From Campylorhamphus procurvoides (taxonomy: Eukaryota > Chordata > Aves > Passeriformes > Dendrocolaptidae): DNA of 64,000 bases. The DNA is taken from the NCBI GenBank assembly GCA_013396655.1, contig WBMV01001237.1, positions 580,716-644,715 on the forward strand, in the 5' to 3' direction. The notes beneath the pieces were generated by a model. It was not told the DNA's origin. It saw only the letters and a list, made by a program, of their open reading frames with translations, and made no database searches. The stretch's first letter is position 1. Each line of letters starts with the position of its first letter. Position numbers and translations under genes: made by a program. Shown here one piece after another: positions 12,690-22,520 of the stretch.

Positions 12690-12905
12690 CTCGTTGTTGC
12701 AGCTCTCCAAGGCCAAAGCCCTACAGTCAAGCAGGAAGAGATGGAAACAAATTTCACCTGTCCAATGGAACTCTGCTCTGGAAGAGAGGTCTGGGAAACT
12801 CCTTGTTTTCATGGAATTCAATCTGTCAGGCTTTCCATTTCGAATTAGCATAAACCTCTTCGGGCATCTGGGTGGGATGCACTGCTGTGATGCCACATTT
12901 GTTAG
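12690..12905 (+). other. Candidate internal exon of an unknown transcript
   Basis: A pyrimidine-rich stretch ending TTTGTCTTCTTAG, with a second AG after GTTGTTGCAG at 12702, could serve as the acceptor. The right end is AG followed by GTAAGT at 12906, a perfect consensus donor. One frame stays open across the whole interval, includes FMEFNLSGFPFRISINLF, and meets a stop only inside the donor (TAA of GTAAGT). The interval is also less AT-rich than its flanks. Another plus frame and a minus frame are also open over much of it, so composition alone may explain the lack of stops. I recognise no protein. It may be a lncRNA exon or chance. Confidence 0.25.
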
Positions 12906-14057
12906 GTAAGTCACTTTTATTCATCAACTAAACACTGACCCATCATTCAAAGGTGTAAAACATGAATGGTCCAAAGCCAGAAGTTACACTGAGATAAATG
13001 AGAGCAGAGAAACCCAAACTCATTTGCCAATATGTAATAAAATATGAAGTAGATATAAAAGGTGTTCAATGTGCTTTAGCTGCAGCAGAGAGAAATTCTC
13101 TTGACAGCTCTTACGTAATACTCCTAAACCTCTCCTGCAAGGGTATATGGTGAAAAACCACAAAAACATTAAAGGTTGTTTAGGTGTCAGCTATTGTATT
13201 ACACTTTTCTCAACTAATTTGTTCTCTGTGGTCTTGACCTGAATGCTACTATCCACTAATGGCACTAGTCTTGCCTAGTTTTATTTTTAATCCTCTCTTT
13301 TTAAGGATTTCTTTTCTCTTATTGGTTGGTCTGGGTTTGTAGGGTTTTACTATTGTTTTTTATTTTTTTAAAACTCCAGTAATTTGTGAAGCAGCTGCAT
13401 TGGACATGAACTACTTGCATTTTATTATACCTACAATGATTTTTAAACAGAAAGAATCTGCTCATGGGAACGCTAATCCTTCCATTATAGAAATAATTAA
13501 GCTCTTTTATTTGCAAGATGAAAATCTTTAGGGAACATATGAAAACTAGCGAAGAGCTTTTTTTTTTTTTTTAAAGAGAAAAAAATGATGATATAAACAG
13601 ACCTGCTAGTGTCTGTTAAACTGTGGCATATGGAAAGGCATACAAACTCTTAGAGAAATCTTTCTTAGTAATTCTTTCACTTGGCTCAGGAAAAAAGGAT
13701 ATTCTACAGAACTTTCTTTATAAAAATATGATGACATTCTCACAAGATCTTTTCAAAGTTTATTCAATAATAACGTGCTTCTGTTCCTTTATGATAAATG
13801 TTAACTCAAATATTGTTATTCTATCTTTCTTTTCTATAATTATCTGTAGACTCTACTTGTTTGTAAAACATACTCTTTGACGGTTAAACAAAGTTACTTG
13901 TAGTAGATTTTTATTTACTTTCTTTAGCTTTTGTTGTAATGGTGCATTTTTTATGGTACTTCTGTTCCTAGCCCTCCTTTACTGTTTGGTGCTATATATT
14001 GCACTATGTAGGCACATATGGGATCTAACACATTACCTTTCAATAGTTTTTATCAGG
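12906..14057. other. AT-rich noncoding DNA with poly-T run
   Basis: No gene is visible. A T15 run lies at 13558-13572, next to an A-rich AAAGAGAAAAAAATGATG segment. The rest is unique AT-rich sequence up to the LTR. Confidence 0.55.
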
Positions 14058-14309
14058 GTGCTGGTTTTATGTTACACCTGATGGAGTCCTGCTGTCCTGG
14101 GGATGGCCAAACACCTGCCTGCCCATGGGAAGAGGTGAAGGAATTCCTTTTTCTGCCTTGTGTGTCTTTTGCTTTACCTACTGAACGGCCCTTACCTCAA
14201 CCCATGTGTTTTCTCACTTTTACCCTTCGGATTCTCTCCCCCATCCCACTCTGGGCTATGAGTTAGTGGCTGCTTGGGGCTGGGGGTTAAACTGGGTTAA
14301 ACCATGACT
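14058..14309 (+). mobile_element. Solo LTR of a bird endogenous retrovirus (ERVL-like)
   Basis: The sequence carries a chain of words typical of a widespread bird LTR family: CACCTGCCTGCCCATGGGAA, GGAATTCCTTTTTCTGCC, TTTTGCTTTACCTACTGAAC, CTCAACCCATGTGTTTTCTC, ACTTTTACCCTTCGGATTCT, CTCCCCCATCCCACTCTG and a final GGGTTAAACCATGAC. The 'ctactgaac' word stands where this family usually has an ATTAAA-type polyadenylation signal, so that signal looks mutated. No primer-binding site, gag, pol or env sequence follows, so this is a solo or isolated LTR. The 5' end is blurred and no target-site duplication can be read. LTR identity is strong; the ERVL class label is from memory of the family and less certain. 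Confidence 0.85.
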
Positions 14310-16354
14310 GGCAGGGAAGGAAGTGAAGGAAGGGCTGGTCACTTAAAACAAGATTATCTAAACAGAGGGAAAAAAAGTTAAGCAAGTCCAGAAAAGACAA
14401 ACAGAAAAGAAGATACTGCTGGTTAATGACACCACACCAAAGGGGTTTGGACAAGATCCCTCACTAAAGGGCTTTGAAGAAATTAAGTTGCTTGGAGATC
14501 TAGATTAGCTTTTACAGTGGAGGAGGTTTGTACTTGATCCTATATAGAGAAATGAACTAGAAATAAAACTTCACCAATATATTGGTGTTAATAAAATAAA
14601 ATTTTAGCAAGTTTGAGAAAGGGGCAATAAAATGGCAGATAAAATACTATGCTGATAGACATAGAAACAATACATAATGAGGACAAAACCCAATCTCAGT
14701 TTGCATCTACTCTATTGAGCTCTGACCAAACTGTTACCATTTAGAAATATGTTGCTGGAATTATGATAGACAATTCTACAAAAGCATCAGCTCATGGCAA
14801 TCAAAAAGCAATGGAATTGTTGAAAAGTGAATAGAGAACAAAACTGAAAACGTCATTATTTCAGCACAGAAATCCATTGTATGCTTTTGAATGCTTTGTG
14901 TATTAAAGGCCTTTCTTTTAGTAAAAGTAGAATAGTAAAACAGTAAATGTAGTAGTAGTGTGGAAAAGGATAGATGTGTGGAATGATTTTCATCCAACTA
15001 AACTGAAGGGGGTTGTTTATTCTTTTATGAGCAAAAAGACCACTAGATTTTATCAAGACCTGTAAGTCATAAGTGGCATGGAGTCAGTGAATAGGGAGTT
15101 ATATTGCACAATTTTCTGGAAAACAAGGACCAGAGGTCAACAAACAAAACTAGCACCTGATGGGTTCAAAATAAACAAAAAGAGGCAATTCTTCGTATAG
15201 CACATAGCTCTCAATGCAACACAAAGTTTGACAATGACACAAGTCATTTCTAGACTCAGTGAATTTCAAAGCCAATGGGAGTTGTAGCAATGATTAGAAG
15301 AGCAAGTTGAACAAAAACCTACCAGCACAGAGACCTTGGACAAGGATTGCCAGAAGATGGTAGAGTTCCACAGTACAGTACATTACTACTAACTATATTT
15401 CTCCACATACTTCCTATTGGCTTGGCAGCTAAACAGAGCTCTGTGCTCAGCTGGAGACTGGGTTACAGAGCCAGTTCTTTTATTTCTGTTGTTTCTACTT
15501 TTACAGAAGATGGAGAGAAAATTTGCATCCTTTTTTTTGGATTTGTTTAAAAGATAGAATATGATGTAATAAAATCTTGTAATGAAATATTAATATCACA
15601 TAGGGGTTTTTTATATTTCCTTATGTGTATACTTCACTGGGGAAGTATCTTAAGTTATTAAATACTTAAAACATAAAAAGGAAAAAAATCTTCAGTAAAC
15701 AAGAACAACAGCACTGGAAACTTTACTGACAGTATTTTCTGACAGCACAGCTGATATATTTTCTTGTCACAGTTAAAAAATAGAGAGAGGCAAAGATTAA
15801 TTAAAATCTTACAAGCTTTTTAAAAAACTCTACTTAATTTTGGGTTTACCTTTGTTCTGAATTAGAGCAATGGCAGAGCTCCAGATGTGGTTGCTGATCA
15901 AGACAGTTAACTCTCAATTCTGCTATTGTTCTCTTAAGAGTTTGTTTGTATTCTCATGTACAGAAAATCCAACATCTCATTTAACACATGCTTATTAAAT
16001 ACAATTATTTTCTCTCTATACAAGTCAGACTGGTATTCAAATTTTGATTTGATTGTTGAAAATCAAGTTAAACTTCAGCTTCCAGCTGAGTTACCAACTG
16101 GGAACAAATAGGATAAGACTCTACAAATAGTGACCTAACAGCTTTTAATCCTTCCACAGGAAGGATTCGCCGGTTCTCTTAAGTGTGTATAAGCTGCTGC
16201 ATTCTGCTTTTGCAATTCCATTTATAATCTATTTACAGGCTGAAAACAGGAATGAGAAAAAGTATTTCTGAAACCACATTTTGAGAATATCACTTGGACT
16301 GATATTCCAAGAGCTGTAGGTCATTATAATAGACTAGATTGAAAAAGTTACCAT

Positions 16355-16392
16355 CCTGTCAGGTAGAGTACGTCTTGTCAGGTAGAATGAGT
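16355..16392 (+). repeat. Tandem duplication of a 19-bp unit
   Basis: CCTGTCAGGTAGAGTACGT is followed directly by CTTGTCAGGTAGAATGAGT, 15 of 19 positions identical. It probably arose by local slippage or duplication. No function is evident. Confidence 0.75.
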
Positions 16393-17291
16393 GATTGCTT
16401 CTATACTCCTCTTTGCTTTTTATGTGTCAGATTTCCACAGAATTCAGATGATGACAAATTATCCAGCTAGAAAGAATTACTGTCTCATGGGTCAAATTAA
16501 TCCTTTGCTAATCCACTGCAGAGAGCCTTGGCCTGAGGTCAGCCCTAAGGATACAGGAATCTTGATCCCTTACCCAGTGCATGGGCAAGAAGGACAAATT
16601 TCTTTTAATAAAGACTAAGAGCCCAGGAGAAACCTGCAGAACACCACGGGCAAGAGAGTTGGGCCATAAGCTCTTTGACTCTGTACTCCCAGGTCCACTA
16701 TCCTGTCTCAAGCAGATTTGACTTCATCTACATCACAATAGAGCTGGTGTGGCTTTTGAAATTCCCTCTCTTAGAGCTGTTTTTGCAGTTTGGGTTGTTT
16801 TTTTTATAAGTGCCATTGTATGGATGATGAGCATATGGATGATCTACAGCAAACCTGAAGTTCTATCTAAAGTGGATCTCTAGCATGAAACTTTGACTTG
16901 ATATGTCTTACAGGACACAACAATTTGTGATACTTGTCAGTCTGGGGAGAGAGTTTCCTGCAGTAAATGATCAGCAATCAGACAAGGCCAGTGCCATTTT
17001 TTTAATGGAATAACTTGCAGCAACATTTTCTGTGCTTTGACTGACTTCCAAGACACAAAGATGATTGTGTCAGACTTAAAATGCAGATGAGGCTTTCAAA
17101 GGGAGACTGCACAAATGATAGCGGCTCCTGTTGATTTCCATCCTGAGCTAAACATTGTCTTGACTGTTATACAGAACACTTCCTCAACCTGACATAACTC
17201 AAGGAAGAGAAATAAAAAATCCTAGACTTCTTTCTGTTCCTTAAATATTCAATGATAGCCCTGTAGACATCCTATGCAGTTCTTGAGAAAA

Positions 17292-17333
17292 ATACGCTGA
17301 GGAAATGACTGAACTCTAATAGAGTCAGCGTAT
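17292..17333. repeat. Nested inverted repeat
   Basis: Perfect 9-base arms ATACGCTGA and TCAGCGTAT are 24 bases apart. Inside them lies a second perfect hairpin, ACTCT-AAT-AGAGT. The arms contain CG in otherwise CG-poor DNA. The structure could fold as a branched hairpin in RNA or single-stranded DNA. Confidence 0.7.
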
Positions 17334-20059
17334 GAGACAGGCTTTTACAAAACATCATTACCTTACAAGCCAGAATATTTAAACAATTCATGGCAAACTA
17401 ATGCAATTTGTATTGCTATATTCAGTATTATGGTGTGTTGATCTGTGAGAGCAGCTACCAGGGACACCTGCAATGCCCTGGAGCAAACGAGCCCGAATGT
17501 GGAGTTTCCAAGGTACTGTAAGAAGAAGCTGCTGTGTTTAATTTAATTTTAATATGTTCTAATAAACAGTAAATTGGGAAAAAGTGGTATAAAAAGATAG
17601 TCTAGTGTATACCCAAAACTCATTATGTTCAGGCAAAATTCAGTATCAACCACTACCCAGTAGGCAAACGGTTGGCAACCTTAAATTAGCTGGAATTGCC
17701 TTTGTGTTAGAATATCTCACTTCCCTTGGATACTCAGCCAAAAGACAGGGAAGAGCACTCCTCTTTCAAATCCTTCTGGAAAGTACATACTTCAAAACCC
17801 TGTAGCTTTGCATTCTCCTAAAAAGACAACCTTAATTTTTTTCTAACTTTATTTTTTTTTTGGTGGGTGCAGATTCCCAAAGAAAAGCTGAATTCATCCT
17901 TCCCTTCTCCACATCCAAAGAAGGATGGATTTGACTGAGAGGTTCAGCTGTTCTATTTGTAGTGTCTGTACTTGTAATTCATCAGAAGTAACTGCTAAAA
18001 ACAGTCAAAGTTTTGCATAACCAAAACCTGTTAAAAAAAAATTTAAAAAGCCTATTGAAAAAAAATAATTGTAGAGCTTAATAGAATGTCTCTCTGAATA
18101 TTTGCTTTTCCTTCCTTTCAGTCTCTGAAACTGTACTTGAGAAGTAGCAAACACTTATCCTGTGTTCCTGCTGCTGGGGTCAGGCAGATTCTCCACGAAA
18201 TTCAAGACGATGGAAAACCAATTAGTAAGAGTGGCATTTCTGCAGTCCCTAAAAGAGACTACAAATGACTGCTGGGTATGAAAGAGGGTAGCAATTTGTA
18301 GAGATAAATATGTACAGTGGCTATACAGGAGATAATGTAAATATATAAGAATTGAATTTGGTCCCTAGACTTTCTGGAATCGCAGGCTCTGTAGCAGAAA
18401 TAATCCACTGACCTTGTTATCTGCCTGAATTTAATAGACTAAGATTAGTATTATTCAGTCTGCTGTGTTGCAAAATGATACCAAGGAGCTTTTTAAAAAA
18501 CACCCACAGGTATGCCACAGGTATATCACAAGATCTTAGTTGCCATATCCACTTAGTATGGAATATTTTACCATAATTTTATCATCATTTCAAGGAATAC
18601 TGCATATTGTACATGCTGCCAGTACTGTAATGCTCATTTTCCCCTCAGTTTCCAGCATGTGTGGCACGAACACGTTGCTGCCATCCCATGTCATTCTTCC
18701 CATGCAGCCAACAAGACTTCCATATGTCTTTCCTCTACATATTCTTAAAATGACATTTCTGTCAGTGAGAGAATCTTAATCTCCAAAGGCATGTTTTTGG
18801 ACCCATTCTTAATACCTGTCCTAAATCAGTTTTGCTGATTTGATTGAGGATACAACTGGATTTGAGATTTATTTGATGCAAATAATATAGTAGGAAAAAA
18901 TAAAATCACCATAATTGTGCCCAAATATTGAGATAAAATGAAGAGTACATGCACACAATAATGAAAAATTTTCGGAAAGCCTGCACTATTGTGACTTTCT
19001 AGGTGAGGATCATTGCACAGGTCCCGTGATTAAATTCTCCAGATTTTTTCCTGATTCTTAAAAAAGCTTGAGTTCTAAAGATTTTATAGGTATCTGTAGT
19101 TTTTAAACATATGATAATGTTTTCTGCCTGTTAGATAGCATTACATAAAGAAAAAGTAACTAATATTTAAACGGAAAAAGCAGTGAAATTTTTGAGTTGA
19201 CATAATATTGTGACAAGCATGGACTGCACCCTATGACGCATCCTTCTTGGTGAGCACTCATGAAATGTTAGTCAACAGAAATTAGGAACATTTTCATCAT
19301 CTGATGAAGTGAAGCAAGACCTTCACCAGGTAAGCAGGTCATCACTTAATCGATTCTGCCTGAAGTGTTTTGCAAGGAAAAGTCTAAATACAGGATTTTG
19401 AAAATGTCATAATTACAGGAGGAAGAGGTAAATAGAATGAAGCTCAAGGAGATCTTGCATGTGTGCTAAATGGCTGCTGTTTATTTCTTTGCCTGTGATA
19501 CTGGTTGAGCAGCACCTGCTAAATGTGAAATGGAGAATTTGGGGCAGAGTAATTAAAATTCTGAATTGAATGTGCACACACAAAGTGGTCCTTTATACTG
19601 TGCTGCCTGCAGACATATAGACATGAGCACGAAGGAAAAGGGTGAGCTGATTTAGAAAATGAAAAAAACTATGAGAAAACCAGGTTTCTTTCTGCATAGC
19701 TGCTGCCCAACTGGGATTTTGCTAACTCCAGGTTCCAATCATGAACTAACATCCAGATGAGCCATTGTGCTTCAGCATCCAGAATCAGTACACACACATA
19801 ACTAGTCTTACCAAACCCACGTAAACAAAAGCCATAACACATCTGTGAGTTGAGCACAAGGATAGGCATAAATTGTTCTGGTTTATGTGAATGCACTTTT
19901 GGGATTCACAAAAGAAAGCGTACCTTGCATACAGTTGCTGAAATACTGCTTGTAATGCAGCAAATTGCATTACTAAATAAACTGTGAGGTGTACATCTGC
20001 CCTTAGATTTATCTGAGGGTTTGGGTTTGGTTTTTTATATGGCAGCAGTGTAATATTTG

Positions 20060-20560
20060 TTGGTTAAACAGCTCCCCTGAGGAGAAGTCCAGAGTCAGGA
20101 GAGCAGTGAAGCGTTTGAGTTCATCTCTGAGTCAGACAGCTCAAAACCAAGGCTCAGACAGCACATCCCCTATTGCTGGCATCAGATATTGCCAGTGCTG
20201 ATGCCTCCATCCCCCTGTGCAGCAGCTGCCAGAACTCCCTGTTTTCCAGGGACTGAAGTACCTTTGGCACTTCAGTAGGTCCCTGGATCACTGTCTTGAC
20301 ATCAAGAGCCCAAGTTCTAAGCACTTTGCTCCCCCAAGCTGGAGATGCCACAACACTTTGTTTATGGCATTGCGAAAATCTGCAGTCTTTAGAATTCACA
20401 AGAGAGAATAAATGCAGAGTCCAAATCTTCCCATGTGGAGGGGCTGAATGGAAACGAGAAGACAGAACTTTGATACAAAGAGCACATCAAACCTGTGGGC
20501 ACTGTGGACTTTGTTATTCTCCATACTAGACTTGGCACCAATGAAGGAAATGTCCCTGCC
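20060..20560. other. GC-elevated segment, unidentified
   Basis: This stretch has more G and C than its surroundings and shows short open frames on both strands (about 64-81 codons), none recognised. It contains the hairpin at 20246 and a smaller inverted repeat (GGCATCAG and CTGATGCC near 20180-20205). It may be an old degraded repeat or an untranslated exon. I found no LTR or CR1 words. Confidence 0.3.
20246..20286. repeat. Stem-loop with 14 base pairs and a 4-nt bulge
   Basis: CCAGGGAC-TGAAGT pairs with ACTTCA-(GTAG)-GTCCCTGG around a 9-base loop ACCTTTGGC. All 14 stem positions are Watson-Crick. The stem is shorter than a usual microRNA precursor and does not extend outward, so a microRNA call is not supported. 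It could be a remnant of an inverted duplication or a structured RNA segment. Confidence 0.75.
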
Positions 20561-21989
20561 TGGACAGGTTAAATGTGCTGACTGCCATGTAGGACTCTGA
20601 AGTCAGCAATATCCCCGCCATGAGTGTATGAACACAACTCCACCAGAGCAGCAGTTCTTTGTGAAATCACACCTCAGAGTAAACCTTCACGCAACAAAGA
20701 CATCACTGAACTGTGTACCCTGCCTGGGGGCTTTGTTGTTATCATTTCACAAGCTGGGTGCATTTTTTCCCATTCTATGTCTCCTGTGCCTCTGTGTAAT
20801 GAATAATTACTTAAAAGTACCTTATATCCTTAATTATGAAATTATAATAAAATTATACCATTGCCTCAAGTTTTCAGTTCTCTTACAATTCATTTGAATT
20901 GCTCCTGTTCTTTCCTTCTTCTCAGAATTTATGGATTGGCCTCACTGACTAACTTTAAAGAATTTAGTACTTTATAAGTTAATGACCCTACATAAAAGAG
21001 ACATGAAACAAAATGATCTTCCAAAAATCAATATACATTCCATAAATATCTATAAAACCATTGAAAACGTCATTGAAAGGTGAAGTTACTTAAAAATGAA
21101 AAAAACTTCTATAATAACCAAGTACTAAATGAGGAAGGAGAACCTTTAACCTACATTACAGTTCAGAGGAAAAAACACAGTAGGAGAGATGTTTGACTAT
21201 ACTTGGTCAAATTATACATGCTAGATTAAAAATTAATAAAACTCCCAGACTTTTATGACTATCTCTGAGAACAGAATAAATCAGTAATACTAAAATAAAA
21301 ATATCAGTACTACTAAAATGCAATAAAATAATGTTAATTGTCCACAAATTTTTCTGAAGGTGTCATCTCTGAAACTCAAATCCTGCTTTAATATCTGAAC
21401 ATCTAATTAGACATTGTACTCTTAACATGAGATAAGGTACTGTACTTCCATTTGGACCTTTTAATAGGCAAAATGAGAGCTTAAAACCCCTTAGACTTAT
21501 GATTCAGGTGTAGGAACCATAATATAAATTAAAATAAATACAATTTTCATTAAAAGTGTTGAGTAATTAGTATGAAGAGTAGTCCCAACTAGCCTAAAGC
21601 CACCCAATGTACAACAGTTTCTGTCCTACTCCAGAAAGTTTTTATTCCATTCCTTGCTTATAAACGTCAGATTAACATGCATATCCTAACATTTAGATGA
21701 GCAGCACAATTTATCTTTTAACTTTGGTGCCCTGAAAACTCCCAAGATAATCTTTTTAAATTATTGCAAGTATGAGAAGCTATTTCAGGAAACACAGAGA
21801 AGACAGTATTTCCACATCACTTTGTGAGAGAAAGGTATTAAAGCACTTTTAATCTTGCCATAAAAAGGTCTAAAGTAATATCAGTGTCACAATTTTAAGG
21901 ATTATACATTGCTATCACGGGCTTGTCTGAAAATTCTGGAATTGCTTCTTTTAGCTAAATAATTGTGATGGACTTGCAATAGAAGTTCA
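20561..21989. other. AT-rich noncoding DNA
   Basis: No gene, repeat family or structured element is visible. The sequence from about 20800 on is very AT-rich and unique-looking. Confidence 0.55.
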
Positions 21990-22520
21990 GCCCAGCTATT
22001 GAGTTTTTAGAAGGTTGAGAGCTACTCGGACAAAAATGCATCTGCAACCGCCTTGACAGCTCAGTAATCTGTGAACTTATTCTTTTGGAAATACTGTAGG
22101 CTACTTGGGAAAAATAATTTGATAAATGAATAAAAGGTAAGTATGCTCTCTAGCCTTGATAAACATGATTTAAGGAAAAAAAGTCAGCAAATGAAAGCAC
22201 AGAATTGATTTCCCCTCTTAGGATTGATAATGATGCTTTTTCCAAAAAAATTATGGCAAACCCTCTTAAACAGCAATTAAACAATAAAAATCAGACTTTA
22301 AAGCAGATCCAAAATGTGATTCCAATTGTGTTTAAGAGGAATTGATAAGCTATTCCATTTTGGAGTGTGAAAAAATCGTTGGTTTGCAATTCCAATCTCA
22401 TTTGCGTTTTGCTTATCGAATGAGAGACTGGAATATCGTTTAAATGCATTGAGCTGCATTTTTATCAAAGTATGTGGAAAACCACTATATTTATTCTCTG
22501 ATATAATTCAAAATAGGAGG
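21990..22520. promoter_or_regulatory. Putative conserved noncoding element (enhancer-like)
   Basis: About 500 bases without repeat signature or open frame carry many distinct transcription-factor-like words: CAGCAATTAAACAATAAAA (homeobox and SOX-like), TTTTTATCAAAG (TCF/LEF-like), GGAATTGATAAGC, AAATAATTTGATAAATG and TTTAAATGCATTGAGCTGCAT. CG appears several times (ATCGTT, TTGCGTT, TATCGAA, ATCGTTT) within CG-depleted surroundings, which can signal purifying selection or low methylation. The hairpin at 22389 lies within it. This is an inference; alignment to chicken, lizard and mammal genomes is needed. Target gene unknown. Confidence 0.35.
22389..22434. repeat. Hairpin inside the putative conserved element
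   Basis: ATTCCA-ATCTCATT pairs with AATGAGA-(GAC)-TGGAAT; the A opposite GAC makes a small internal bulge. A further T-G and G-C pair extend the stem into the loop. The loop is about 12-16 bases and contains TGCG and TATCG. Pairing does not continue outward into a microRNA-length stem. Confidence 0.7.

Larger units (their letters stand above)
14310..20245. other. Long AT-rich noncoding stretch
   Basis: No gene is visible; open frames are under about 85 codons with no known motif. A short tandem duplication (16355) and an inverted repeat (17292) are listed separately. The interval 16940-17180 is a weak candidate for a conserved block: mixed, non-repetitive sequence such as CACAAAGATGATTGTGTCAG. 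Nothing else stands out. Confidence 0.55.

Noticed and set aside
14018..14266. An 82-codon plus frame
   Set aside because: It lies in the LTR, which is noncoding.
20246..20286. microRNA precursor
   Set aside because: The stem is only 14 pairs with a 4-nt bulge and does not extend outward; precursors normally pair over about 25-30 bases.
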